DNA from: Oscheius sp. JU75 | Taxonomy: Eukaryota; Nematoda; Chromadorea; Rhabditida; Rhabditidae | NCBI GenBank assembly: GCA_037178855.1 | Contig: JASJZC010000004.1 | Location: 186,001-250,000, forward strand | Direction: 5' to 3' | DNA length: 64,000 bases | Part shown: positions 33,951 through 44,559 of the stretch, piece by piece | Position numbering within the stretch: position 1 is the first letter of the stretch | Layout of the letters: each line of letters begins with the position of its first letter | The notes under the pieces: model-generated | What the model saw: only the letters and a program-made list of their open reading frames with translations | Told to the model about the DNA's origin: nothing | Database searches by the model: none | Made by a program: the position numbers and the translations under genes

Positions 33951-36001
33951 TTAGATTCCAGATATGGGACCGACACGGACTGGTTCAATTCTCTCCTCCT
34001 TAGCCGTATACTCCTGAACCATTTTAGCTAGAGCGGACTTGTCCTTGGAGTAGATGCTCGTCCATATTGTATTCCCCTTGACATTGCCAAAACTTCGGAA
34101 GCCATCGATTTGGACAGCTCCAGGTTCGGTGTGAGTCTCGGGGATGAGCTGAAATTGAGTTTTTCGCCTGGACTCCTCTTATTTAATCCCTATTTACTGG
34201 CTTATAATGTCATTTTTCAGGATTCCTGTGCTCTGCAAAGTTGTAGGGTTTAATCTACAACTTTGCAAGTCTACAATTTTCAAATAATCGAAAACGGGGT
34301 TTTGGATCGGGAAAATGCGTTTGAAGCTGTGCACACCTGACCAGGCGGACAGGATGCTTCAACTCACCACTGCAGTCTCTCCTACCTCCAGATCCGTCTC
34401 AATCTTCAAGGGGAACCTAACCGTCGTGTTCAAGGACACATTTCCACCATTCCCATGGATTCCTCTCCAGTTCACTATCCTCTCGACAAGATACTCATTT
34501 CCAGCCTTGACTACCTAAATCTGAATGTACTCCTACCGACGTAAGGGAAAACCACCTCATCACCAGAATTCTGAAGCACAATCCTGAACGCCCCAGATTC
34601 TTTAATGTACCAAGTTCTTGACTCGCTTTCAGCATATTCTTTGTCAAATGCCAAGGTGGAGCAGTTCAGATTCGGCTGAAAATTGGATGAAAATATGGAA
34701 AGTGTACTCTCACGTCATAGCTGAGGATGTGGAAATTGTTTATGAGGTAAAAGTAGGCGGCTCCGCAAGGAATGAGGATGAAGATAACTGAAAAGTATTA
34801 ATGAGTATGAGAAAAAAAACTTGCCATATGGTCACCCTGTTAAAGGTACCGTGCGTTCGGCACTGCCGGATCGAAGTTCAGTACTTAGGGTGCGCAAAGA
34901 AAATGGACTATTTAGAGGTTAAGATGACAATTTTTCAGCTTTGCCATGCTCTGAAAAGCTGTAGAATTTTTCCTGCTCTACAACTCTGCAGAGCAAAGCC
35001 ATCTTGCAGCTATAATGGCCGATTTCAGCCGTGTACCAGCGATATGCGGAAAAAGCAGCGTATCTGTTTTCAGTTATACGCAGTATACTTGGTGCGCAGC
35101 AAAGTATTCCCAGCATCTCCCGCAATGTTAACTACCGCACAACACTATCGAAGACCCAAAGCCCTCGTATTCCGGCGGACTGGATCCGAATGATAATTGA
35201 TCAAAGCTGAAACTTGGTTCTTTCTAAATATCTCCCTTAAGCATCCCAAGAGCACAATTTGTTCCAGTTCCATTTTTCGGATCAGATCTAAATTATGGCC
35301 TCTGAGTAATTTCTTCTCATTCATCTCAAACGTGCACCCAGGGGACCAAAGGACGGTGGAAGGTATAGGAGCAAGACTTGCCAATGATCATCTGGATTCT
35401 GATGTGGTTTCCAGTCTCCCTCTGAAGAATAGGAATGGCTATCATGAGCGCAATGTCCTGTGATCTTTAGAAATTGAGAGAGCTTCAACTTACGAGGAGG
35501 AAGAAGTAGAATGCGAAACTTTTGAATAGGGAAAGCCAAGAGAATCTGATAATCTTCTGGATCTTAACAGTCTAGGGAGGACGTAATGTCAAACCTCTTT
35601 GTTCCGAGATCCAATGGACATGGAAAATAGCCATGAGAGTGGCCAGAGATTGAGAAAAATGTCAGCAAGTAGAATATAGATCCAGTTGTTCCAACTGGAG
35701 GTTTGTGTTTCTTTACAGTATAACGAGTTTGGATGGTAAAGAAGACAGAAGTCTTTGTTTAGAACAAGCATTAGAATTCGCTGAAATGTCTCTGTCTCTC
35801 TCTGTCTTTCTGTATCTATCTCTTTGTACGCTTCACCCCTTCTTCTTTCAACTCACCGCCACAGCTATCAACAGATAAATAAAAGCTAGACCCAACTTGA
35901 CAAAACATCTAAAAGTAACATTGTTGGCAGCATCTCCGTAAAATTACCTGCTTGGATAAATTGTCGGATTATCCGTTTTTAGAGACTCCAATTCGGCCAT
36001 T
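33951..36001 (-). CDS. Multi-pass membrane protein of unknown family
   Basis: Exons 35949-36001, 35857-35908, 35595-35780, 35494-35571, about 35342-35457, 34714-34787, 34537-34675, 34386-34510 and 33951-34148. The start is MAELESLKTDNPTIYPS. Hydrophobic segments follow in VKLGLAFIYLLIAVARI, NWIYILLADIFLNLWPLSW, LFKSFAFYFFLLDIALMI and FILIPCGAAYFYLI. A roughly 150-residue soluble C-terminal domain (FRIVLQNSGDEVVFPYV, LVERIVNWRG) has a beta-rich look. The end of the fifth exon is unresolved, because donors near 35342 give phase 0 where the next exon needs phase 1; an undetected small exon is likely. I do not recognise the family. It is divergent from the secreted protein gene at 36383. Confidence 0.55.
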
Positions 36002-36382
36002 TCAGCGAAGATGGATGTACTAACTTAATCAGACGAAAAACGCCCAAAGCGAGAATCGATGTCTCCTTGGGAGGAAAGCCTAATGGAACGCACGTTCTCT
36101 AAAGCCATTATGGCTATTTTTAAAAGAGAGGAACAGGGCAGAGAGACAGAGTTACAGAGAGAGAGACAGAAGAACATAGAAATAGAGATCGTGATTTCCC
36201 AAGGTTTTCAAGATTCCCGCGTGCTCCCACATCTTCCCCCACACTCGGCTGTTCGCCAATTGTCTTGCCATCTCTAGCCTCTTTCTCTCAAGATTCCGAG
36301 GATTTATGACTGTTGTCAGCTTCTGCTCCGGGGCAGCTGTTCCCGCAGAGTGACGCCAGAACGCGTCTCAGGTGCCAGAAGG
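36002..36382. other. Divergent intergenic region
   Basis: 380 bp between two divergently transcribed genes, probably holding both promoters. A purine-rich GACAGAGAGA run sits at 36140-36175. Confidence 0.35.
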
Positions 36383-37366
36383 ATGATTCTTCACGTTTTC
36401 CTATTTCTCTCAGTCATCCAGATTCTTGAAGCTGGTTTGGTCTGTCTCTATCATTTTCACGAACTCATTCAGCGGATGGGCCAGTGGTTCACAAGCTAGC
36501 ACTCGGCTCCAATGGAAGTCTGTCAGTCACGGACGAGAACAGATGGCCCAGACCGGAATACAGAGCCCTCTTTGGTAAGTTGACTGACGTTTCATGAGAA
36601 AAAATCAAGTTCAGTGCCTTCGGGACAGTTCTATCAGGTCAATTTTGTGGTCCAGAACTGCACCACCTCATTCAACATCATAGCCTGGCATACGACGGAG
36701 GACAGGAAGCAGAGCATCTACACGTGGGTCTGCATAGTTTTTCAAAGATCCATTTTGACTTAGTAACCAATGTGAAGAGATCTGGACAGAGATATAAGGG
36801 CAGGGACAGAAACAGTACGACAGACAAGATAGAGTGACAGTAGAAAGCAGTTGAGAAAGATCGATTGATAGAGGAAGATGACCAGGGCCAGGACGAATAG
36901 ATATCGGTGAGCAGAGGCGAGCAAGGGACGACTATTTCTGTTATGAAGTGAATCAAAGTTTAGTAGATGTTAGTCCTATCCGATTTGGAACTCTGTAATT
37001 ATGGTTAGCAATTTAACATCTAGAAGTTTTTAGAAAAGAGACCTTTTGTAACTTTGGAGGGAAAAAAAGTTTCTGATGTAGGACTGACTCCTGTGGTAGA
37101 CTGACTGGGAAGGGAGACAGAGAGACAGAAATTTTTCAGGATCAAGAAGGGAGATGACATGCGCCTCGTGGTCAGCCAGTTCCACATCTGGTACATGTTC
37201 GATTCCGGAAACTGCGAAGTCAGCTGGGAAGTGGTCGAAAAAGACGAGCGTGAGTAGTTTCCCGGATATCTCGAATCCCAAACTTCCAGTCTTCCAAAAA
37301 GCCTTCAACAAGTGGAAGGGCATAATCTACCACGACACCTACAGGGAGTCCTTCCACGGCAATTGA
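36383..37366 (+). CDS. Small secreted protein (149 aa), family unknown
   Basis: Exons 36383-36434, 36473-36574, 36615-36723, 37140-37249 and 37290-37366 sum to 450 nt in phase. A signal peptide (MILHVFLFLSVIQILEA) precedes a compact domain with alternating beta-like stretches: GQFYQVNFVVQNCTTSFNII, MRLVVSQFHIWYMF and CEVSWEVV. Two cysteines are spaced for one disulfide, and there are two NxS/T sites (NGS and NCT). The layout is lectin- or transthyretin-like, but I cannot match either. It is convergent with the 7TM receptor gene. Confidence 0.65.
36900..37078. repeat. Dispersed repeat, copy 1 (in an intron)
   Basis: The intron 36724-37139 contains a stretch about 75-80% similar, in the same orientation, to 53045-53215. 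Shared blocks include AGTGAATCAAA, GGAACTCT.TAATTA and AAGTTTTTAGAAAAGAGA. Confidence 0.75.
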
Positions 37367-37441
37367 TGCCTGTAAACAGAGTGCAGATAGTAAATCTTTA
37401 TTGAGAAACTAAACAGTACGCGTGAGAAACAGAGGGATAGA

Positions 37442-38675
37442 TCAAACAGTCCCTCTTCGGAGTCCTTGAACTGATGCTGCAGATGTCCCACTGTTCCCGA
37501 GACCGACGACTTTTGTCGAGCCGAAAAGATTGAAGAGACGACCGCGAATCTCCGTGTTGAAAGTGAACAGGATCAGGGGATGGATACAGCTTAGAAGGAG
37601 ACTGGTACAGCTCCCAATGAAGTTGATTAGGTAGATCCATTGGCCTTCGACATGGACTTGAGGAATCACATTAAAGACGATGCTCTCGACTTCTAGGAAT
37701 CCGCAAATTAGGAAGGCCTGAAAGCATCTATAACTGTCTCTGTTTCTGTGTCTTTCTGTTCTAGCCTCCCTCTGTCTCTCTCTCTCTCTCTCTCTCACCT
37801 GAGCCAAGAGCTGGAACTCCATTTTCATATTTGATCCGACTCTCTGGTTCGCCTGATTCGCCTGCTCCTTTCTCACAATCTTCCCACCACTGACCGCAAA
37901 ATCGAGTTTGAACTTGATGAAGATTAGCATCACGATGTAGGTGACAAACATGATCACTGGCAGCCAGGTGGTCACACCGACAAACATCTGAACGCAAACA
38001 TTTTAGCTGTCCTACAAAAATTTATACCATACGAATCGACTTTCCAACTTGCTTGTCCGCCGGACAGTAATGTTCATAATAGAACCCTCCAGTATTGAAG
38101 TTCTTGTAGCATCCGAAGGCACTCCAGACTGCCACAAAGACTGTGTCCAGAAGCCAGGCAGAAATTAGAACTGGGTGGAGATGTTTGTGGAAGATGAATT
38201 GGTTGGCAGAGGGCAGGATGAACACGGTGACTCTGTTCATAGTCATCACAAAACTGAGGACCAGGGTCCCGGCATAGCTGAAGGTCTCGAAGGCACATAC
38301 GATTAGGTAGAACAGGGAGTTTCCATAGATCTGAATGGAAATGACACATACAGAGGGTCCTTACATTATATCCAGTTAAAGTTAGGGGAATGGCTATGAA
38401 GAAGGCTACAGTATGGTTCATTAAGTCGAAAGCTAGGATCTGCCACGTGATAGTGAAGAAGGCGTTCTTGCGGAAGGACTTACGACCCTGAAGGGTGAAA
38501 AGCTCATCAGAGAGACAGAGAAAGATACAGAGACAGAGAGACAGACCTTGTAAAGTACAGTAGCCAGGAAACAATTCATAATTATCCCAATTGCCGACAG
38601 TACGGCATAGGAAATGGCTCCAGATATTCTGACCCAAGGAAGAGCCACAGGAAATTCTTCTGTCTCAGTGTCCAT
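37442..38675 (-). CDS. Seven-transmembrane serpentine chemoreceptor-like GPCR (332 aa)
   Basis: Exons 38547-38675, 38365-38487, 38049-38330, 37799-37987 and 37442-37717 join in phase 0 throughout. Seven hydrophobic segments are visible: ISGAISYAVLSAIGIIMNCF, a second in ILAFDLMNHTVAFFIAIPL, a third in LVLSFVMTMNRVTVF (an NR in the place of DRY), then LISAWLLDTVFVAVW, WLPVIMFVTYIVMLI, an ICGFLEVESIVFN helix, and IGSCTSLLLSCIHPLILFTF. Length and pattern fit nematode serpentine receptors of the Srx/Str-like superfamily, which act at the sensory neuron membrane. The donor of exon 3 (GTTGGA) is weak but is the one that keeps the frame. Confidence 0.75.
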
Positions 38676-38677
38676 TT

Positions 38678-39428
38678 CTGAAAAACTGACACAGAATATT
38701 ATAAATTGAAAATAGCGATGCAATACGGGTGTGAGAGTGTGAAATTGGTCTCCGCTTCGCTACTATCCATTTGCGCCAGCTGAAAATTATATTCCGAGGT
38801 CATAATTTGACCTTATTGAGGGAGATTGAGTTATCAACGTAGTGTAAGGTTTTTTGTAAGCCGTATGCTCCAAAAAGACAGTTTTAAACGTAGATATTTC
38901 AGTGGAGTACTTTCACACGAAGTTTGAAAGTCACGCGAGATAGGTGAAAATGATCTCGGGAGCTCTCTCTCTCTCTCTCTTCCCTCAAAAGGGTACATGA
39001 GAAATATGAAAAGTTACTTTTGCAGACTGGTGGAAAAATACAAAATTGGTGTAAACCCGCACGTGTGTGAGTAGTCTGTGTGAACTACATCCCCAATTTG
39101 GATACTGCTTGTCTCGCAGTCTGTTGAGACTTTACGGGTGAGAAAGAGCGACTCAATATGGGCAGTTGACCTCAAAAGAATACTGTCAGCCTAGAGCACC
39201 GGGAATGTTTCTAACTTTGTGACAGACCACTGACAACAACAACGCCAGCGAAGTTCGTCAGTGTTTGGGAACTGAAGCTTTACAAACAGACCGGTTCGGA
39301 CAGTAGGAGCTCATCAGCGTGATGCTGAAGAGCTTTATAATAACAATAAGAAGTGTGAGCCTCTTTTACAAACGCTTTCGCATATCCTACCTTTACAATT
39401 TTCAAGAGGCGTCCGTCTGCGACACAAT
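38678..39428. other. Spacer upstream of the 7TM gene
   Basis: An in-frame ATG also occurs at about 38770 (MDSSEAETNF), but it does not splice in phase to the receptor. Otherwise no coding signal. A TTTACGGGTGAGAAAG block near 39131 resembles the CACCCGTA motif seen elsewhere. Confidence 0.35.
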
Positions 39429-39429
39429 T

Positions 39430-39520
39430 CAATTCTAATCTGGGATAACACATCACAGTGTTTGTGGACTTTTTCTGTCAAGACAAATCAAGCTAATCTA
39501 GTATAAAATTTCCTCGCGTC

Positions 39521-39551
<31 letters not shown>

Positions 39552-42020
39552 GAAGCCCTAATTGACAATTAGTGTGCACTATTTTGTGCGCACACTAATT
39601 GTTGGCAAGTCAAGCGTCAGTTTGGGAGATAGCTTCGTTGGGAGGACGTTGCTTCTGTCATGGTAGCTCGACTGGCGCGGGAAATGCGAACAGGGCGAAG
39701 TGAGAGAGAAGGACCAGTACAGGCTGACAGAAGGGAATAGAAACCGGGCAAAATTCAAAGGTATCAGAGGCTCCCCAGGAACGATAGCAATACTTGGACA
39801 GGCAGTTGGGTCGAGAAATCGGAAAAATGGGTTCAAAGAGTGAAAGGGAAGTGGGTTTGAGGGAGAAAGAAAGATAGAAAGTGGAGTCAAAGAGTGGGAA
39901 GTGAGTTTCACTGATTAGAAATGGTCATTAGCAATCGTTTTTGCTGGGGAAAGGACAAGGTACATATGCCTCAAGGTGCGCAACAAGTTAGGCTACCGCC
40001 CCGAAGGGGCGGCGGCCTAATTTGTCTTTTTTAAATTGTCCTCGCGTCTCTGTCTGTGTGTGTGTCTGTCTGAAGCCAATATTGCCAATTAGTGTACACT
40101 ATTTTGTGCGCACATTAATTGTTTGCAAGTCAAGCCAAATCGAGTCATTTTGGGAGATAGCTTCGTTGGGAGGATGTTGCTCCTGTCACGATACCTCAAT
40201 TGGAGGAAAATGGACAGAAGGAAGTAGAAATCGAGCAGTTTTGGAAGAATCAGATTATCATTGAGCCCCGAAGGGGCGTAGCCTAACTTGTCTATTTTAA
40301 ATTGTCCTCGCGTCTCTGTCTGTCTGTCTGAAGCCAATATTGCCAATTAGTGTGCACTATTTTGTGCGCATACTAATTGTTGGCAAGTCAAGTCAGTTCG
40401 GAAAATACCTTCTTTGGGAGGACGTTGCTTCTGCCATGGTAGCTCGACTGGCGCAGAAAATGCGAACAGGGCGAAGTGAGAGAGAAGGACCAGTACAGGC
40501 TGACAGAAGGGAATAGAAACCGGACAAAATTCAAAGGTATCAAAGGATATAACTGTCATTGAGCTCCCCAGGGACGATAGCAATACTTGGACAGGGTTGA
40601 GAAATCGGAAAAATGGGTTCAAAGAGTGAAAGGGAAGTGGGTTTGAGGGATAGAAAGTGGAGTCAAAGAGTGGGAAGTGGGTTTCACTGATTAGAAATGG
40701 TCATTAACAATCTGGGGAAAGGACAAGGTAGATATGCCTCAAGGTGCGCAACAAGTTAGGCTACCGCCCCGAAGGGGCGGCGGCCTAACTTGTCTATTTT
40801 AAATTGTCCTCGCGTCTCTGTCTGTCTGTCTGTCTGTCTGTCTGAAGCCAATATTGCCAATTAGTGTGCACTATTTTGTGCGCACACTAATTGTTTGCAA
40901 GTCAAGCCAGTTCGGGAGATACCTTCTTTGAGAGGACGTTGCTTCTGTCATGGTAGCTCGACTGGCGCGGAAAATGCGAACAGGGCGAAGTGAAAGAGAA
41001 GGACCAGTACAGGCTGACAGAAGGGAAAAGAAACCGGGCAAAACTCAAAGGTATCAGAGGATATAACTGTCATTGGGTTCCCTAGGGACGATAGCAATAC
41101 TTGGATAGGGAGTTGAGGTGTGTCGAGAGATAGAAAACGGGTTCAAAGGGTGAGAAGAAGATTCAAAAGATAGGAAGTAGGATATAATGGTAGGGAAGAG
41201 GGTTCAAAAGGTAAAAAGTGAGTTTAAAGAGTGGAAGAGGGTTCGAGGGATAGGAAATGGGTTCAAAGGGTGGGAAGTGGGTTTAATTCAAGGAGATTGG
41301 GTTCAAAAAGTGAAAGGGAAATGGGATGGCACGTTTTTCGAGGGGTGGGAAGTGGGTACAAGGGTAAGAGAATCTGTTTATAGAATAAGAAATGGGTTCA
41401 AAGAATGGGAAGTGACTTGGGATATAGGAAGTGGGTTAGAAGAAAGGTAAGTGGATTCAGGGGTTTTTGACGAATTGGAAGTGGGTTCAATGAGCCCCGA
41501 AGGGGCGTAGCCTAACTTGTCTAGTTTAAAATGTCCTCGCGTCTCTGTCTGTCTGAAGCCAATATTACCAATTAGTGTGCACTATTTTGTGCGCACACTA
41601 ATTGTTGGCAAGTCAAGCCAAATCGAGTCAGTTCGGGAAGTAGGTTCGTTGGGGAAACGTTGTTCCTGTCACGGTGCCTCGATTGGAGGGAATGCGGACA
41701 GGTTGAAGTGAGGGGAAAAGGTCACGACAGTTGGACAGAAGGAAATAGAAACTGATCAGTTTTGGAAGAAATTACTGGGATTGGGCCCCGAAGGGGCGAT
41801 AGCATTACTTTTAAGAAGAATCTTTTTTGAGTTGGCAAGTTACTGTTTTGATTGCTTTAATTGTAAAAAGATAGTTATTGCTTTTGCTCTTTGGAGAGTT
41901 TCTAAACAATGAACGACTCGGAGCTCAATAAAACCGCCGACTGGTACTTTTGAAAGGGTCTGAAGCTACATTACCTTTACAATAGCCTTTTATGTCAAGT
42001 GTTATCCCAGATTAGAGTTG
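39430..42020. repeat. Five-copy palindrome-bearing repeat array flanked by inverted repeats
   Basis: Five variable-length direct repeats begin near 39512, 40038, 40304, 40807 and 41533. Each starts CCTCGCGTCTCTGTCTGTCTG, followed by a 12-bp stem (CAATTAGTGTGC and its complement; 39566-39577 with 39590-39601 in copy 1), then CAAGTCAAG and a unique-length tail. Between units sits a second palindrome, CGCCCCGAAGGGGCG. The block is bracketed by a 22-nt inverted pair with one mismatch (39430-39451 and 41999-42020). No protein frame persists across copies. Confidence 0.85.
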
Positions 42021-42497
42021 ACAAGTCAAGCCAGGACAGTTCGAGTTATAAAACAAGCTGACAGTCTGAGTCGCTTCGCCAGTAGCCTAAGCGACTGTTA
42101 TTACGAATATGTTACGAATATGCGAACTATTAAACGAATACGTGTGGTTTGAATAAGAGAAACATCCTGTTGTTCCAGGTGTCTGCAGAGGGAGAATCGC
42201 ATCAGAATCGCTCCACAGGACAACACTTTGATTGAAGCCTAATTGAGTCGAGGACTAGATCAAAAGGAAAAAGTTTTTCTGAAAAAAGAAAAAAGTTCGC
42301 ATTTTTTGAATCTGTTACACATTTGATATCGAACAATGATGGTAATAGGCGGAACTATAGTACTTTTTATTTCTGTACTCTAGCATCATATAAAGGTCAG
42401 CTCGAATGCAATGATGATCTCGGACTAGAGGTGTGTTTAATTCCAGAACATTGAACCGCTAGTGTTATAACGGGAGGAAATGAGCAGATTTATGAGA

Positions 42498-44129
42498 TCA
42501 GTTGATAATGCATTTTTCCTCGGAGATGAAGGCCAGGGTCTGGTGGGAGAGACTGTCCAAGGACTGGGTTTCCAGGAGGAAACGGCGAAGATTGAGTCCG
42601 AGTTGGACGCAGGTTCCGAGGAGGAGATAGTGCTGCGCTATTTGGTCGGCACCGGGCGGGCCGTATCTGAAAACAGTCTCTTTCTGTCTCACCGTCTCTC
42701 TGTATCTCTGTCCATCTGTCTCTGTCTCACGTCCTGTTGAATTAATTCCTTATGTCTTTCTGTCTAGTAGAAACTACTATCTGTCTTCCTCTGTCCTTTT
42801 GCCTGCCATCTCATCGTTCTCTGTCTATTCCTCTACCTCTATGTCCCTCTATCTCTTTGTCTCTTTGTATCCGACTCACTTCTTAAACAAGTAAACAGAC
42901 AGACAGTAAGAGTATGATGTATTCTCCAGAGCTAGCTCCCTCTTTGCCTCGTCCGACATCATCAGGTCGTTCGTCTGGGTCAGAAGGACAGAGCTCATTA
43001 GACACATGGCTGCTCTGTCAATTTGCAGCAACTCGATAGATTCGACAATAGATTCCAGAGGAAGGCTGAAGAAGAACTTTAAAAGACTGCCTGGAACTGA
43101 CTTACCCAATTCTCTGCCACTTGGGAAGTTGTGCCAAATGGAAAGCCAACCTCAGAGCCAGAATAGCCGGTGTCCTCTTGCAAAGATGACTGGTCTTGTC
43201 CAAGAAATTGAAGTTTCGAAACCAGCTGAATGCCTTCGAATACTCCAGGATCGTATAGATTTCCACTTCGAGGTCCATGATACCATTCTGGGGAGGAACA
43301 ATTCCGGCTTGGAGAGCGCATGGTCTGGTCAGGACATCCAAAAGAATGGTCGGACTCTGGCTGGTGGAATGCCTGAGACAATCGAGGGAATCTTCCAGAA
43401 GGAGCAGCTTGGACAGGATCGAGTCGCATTCTTCTTCAATCTTTGTTGGAGAGGCAACAAGAGCCGGTGAGTTTTGTGAAGTTGAGGTAGGTGAAGCGTC
43501 CAGGATGTACAGACCGTGCTCAAAGTCGAGTTCAAAAGAAGAACAGCGAGAGTTCATTCCGCGTTCCAGACAGAGTTTGAAGCGGCAGGCTCGGCATGAG
43601 ACTCGGAGATCTGGGAAACAACAGTTAGACACAGAGACAGAGAGACTGTAGATTAGAACAGAATGCCAAGGAATAAGTGTTTTTGAGCCAACAGCAAAGT
43701 CCAAGGTCACAAAACAGTGCATTAAAGGTCTTTTCGCAACCACCCGACGCCTGATTTTTGACGTTATTGAGGGAATGGAAAATAGACATCAGATAAAACA
43801 GGGCCGTCTGTCTAATACAATGACATCGAAAAATCAAGAGAGTATGACATTACCTTTGTCCAGCATACAGTCCCCGTCCTTCCGACACTTGTATACTCTC
43901 TTACTAGCTATGGTCCTTCTGAAGAAGCTGCCACAGCCGTTGCATGAAGGAACCTGTAAAAATTCCGTTATTTGAACTTTCCTACTTTTTCTATACTTTG
44001 TTAAGAGCCTAAAGAGATCCGAACCTCATAATGGTACCCGGTAGCCTCATCGCCACAAATGACGCACAGTTGATTGGGTCGCAACTTCCGTTTTGTCCTC
44101 TTGTGAAATTTTTGCTTAGCCTGGTGCAT
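42498..44129 (-). CDS. Nuclear hormone receptor (356 aa), complete
   Basis: Exons 44025-44129, 43854-43953, 43121-43610, 42880-43086 and 42498-42666 sum to 1071 nt in phase. After a basic N-terminus the DNA-binding domain reads QLCVICGDEATGYHYE, then VPSCNGCGSFFRRTI (P-box CNGCG), CRKDGDC, and VSCRACRFKLCLERGMNS. The ligand domain is divergent: EIYTILEYSKAFSWF, FFFSLPLESIVESIELLQID and a C-terminal helix EEKCIIN. The third intron is only 34 nt and is supported by the phase sum. It is a nuclear transcription factor of the expanded nematode NHR class, with ligand and targets unknown. Confidence 0.85.
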
Positions 44130-44395
44130 CGTTGTTCTCGCTAATGAAGTTCACAGCTCTTGGTAGAAATCTACAATTCTTTTGTAAGTTTATTTTCTGT
44201 ACTCACTGCGCACCAACTCGAACAAGAGAAAGAAGACAAGACTTGGTGCGAAGGTAATATACCTCTTACTAGAAAACTACAAGGGGTATAATACTTAGTA
44301 AAAAAAAAGTTAAGCTACAGGACCCCTAACCGGGAAGATGACCAAATCCGTAGGTACTGTACCGAGGAACCGTACCAAACCCGTACCGAACAAAG

Positions 44396-44470
44396 CAAAA
44401 AATATTGTAGCGGGCTCAAACCCGGGTTGTTCAAACGAGTAACGAGCGCTCTGCCACGTTTGCAAAGGGC
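44396..44470 (-). other. tRNA-like remnant
   Basis: The minus strand contains GTGGCAGAGCGCTCGTTAC, an A-box-like block, and CCCGGGTTTGAGCCCGC, a good T-arm. The middle arm is too short for a functional tRNA. Probably a decayed or tRNA-derived sequence. Confidence 0.45.
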
Positions 44471-44559
44471 CCTGCAGCAGAAAGCCTAGAAGGATAATCT
44501 AAAGGCGCTCGCTATAGGGCGGACTCGCTTTTTTAGCACGGCCAGCTTGGCCCACACCC

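Noticed and set aside
39579-40622. Frames through the tandem array (several 80-110 codons)
   Set aside because: They follow repeat copies and break between them; no conserved protein.
39512-41800. CRISPR-like look of the repeat array
   Set aside because: Units are long, uneven, and the spacers are diverged repeat tails; the genome is eukaryotic.
43006-43651. + strand frames over the second nuclear receptor
   Set aside because: Antisense to exons with clear zinc fingers and in-phase splicing.
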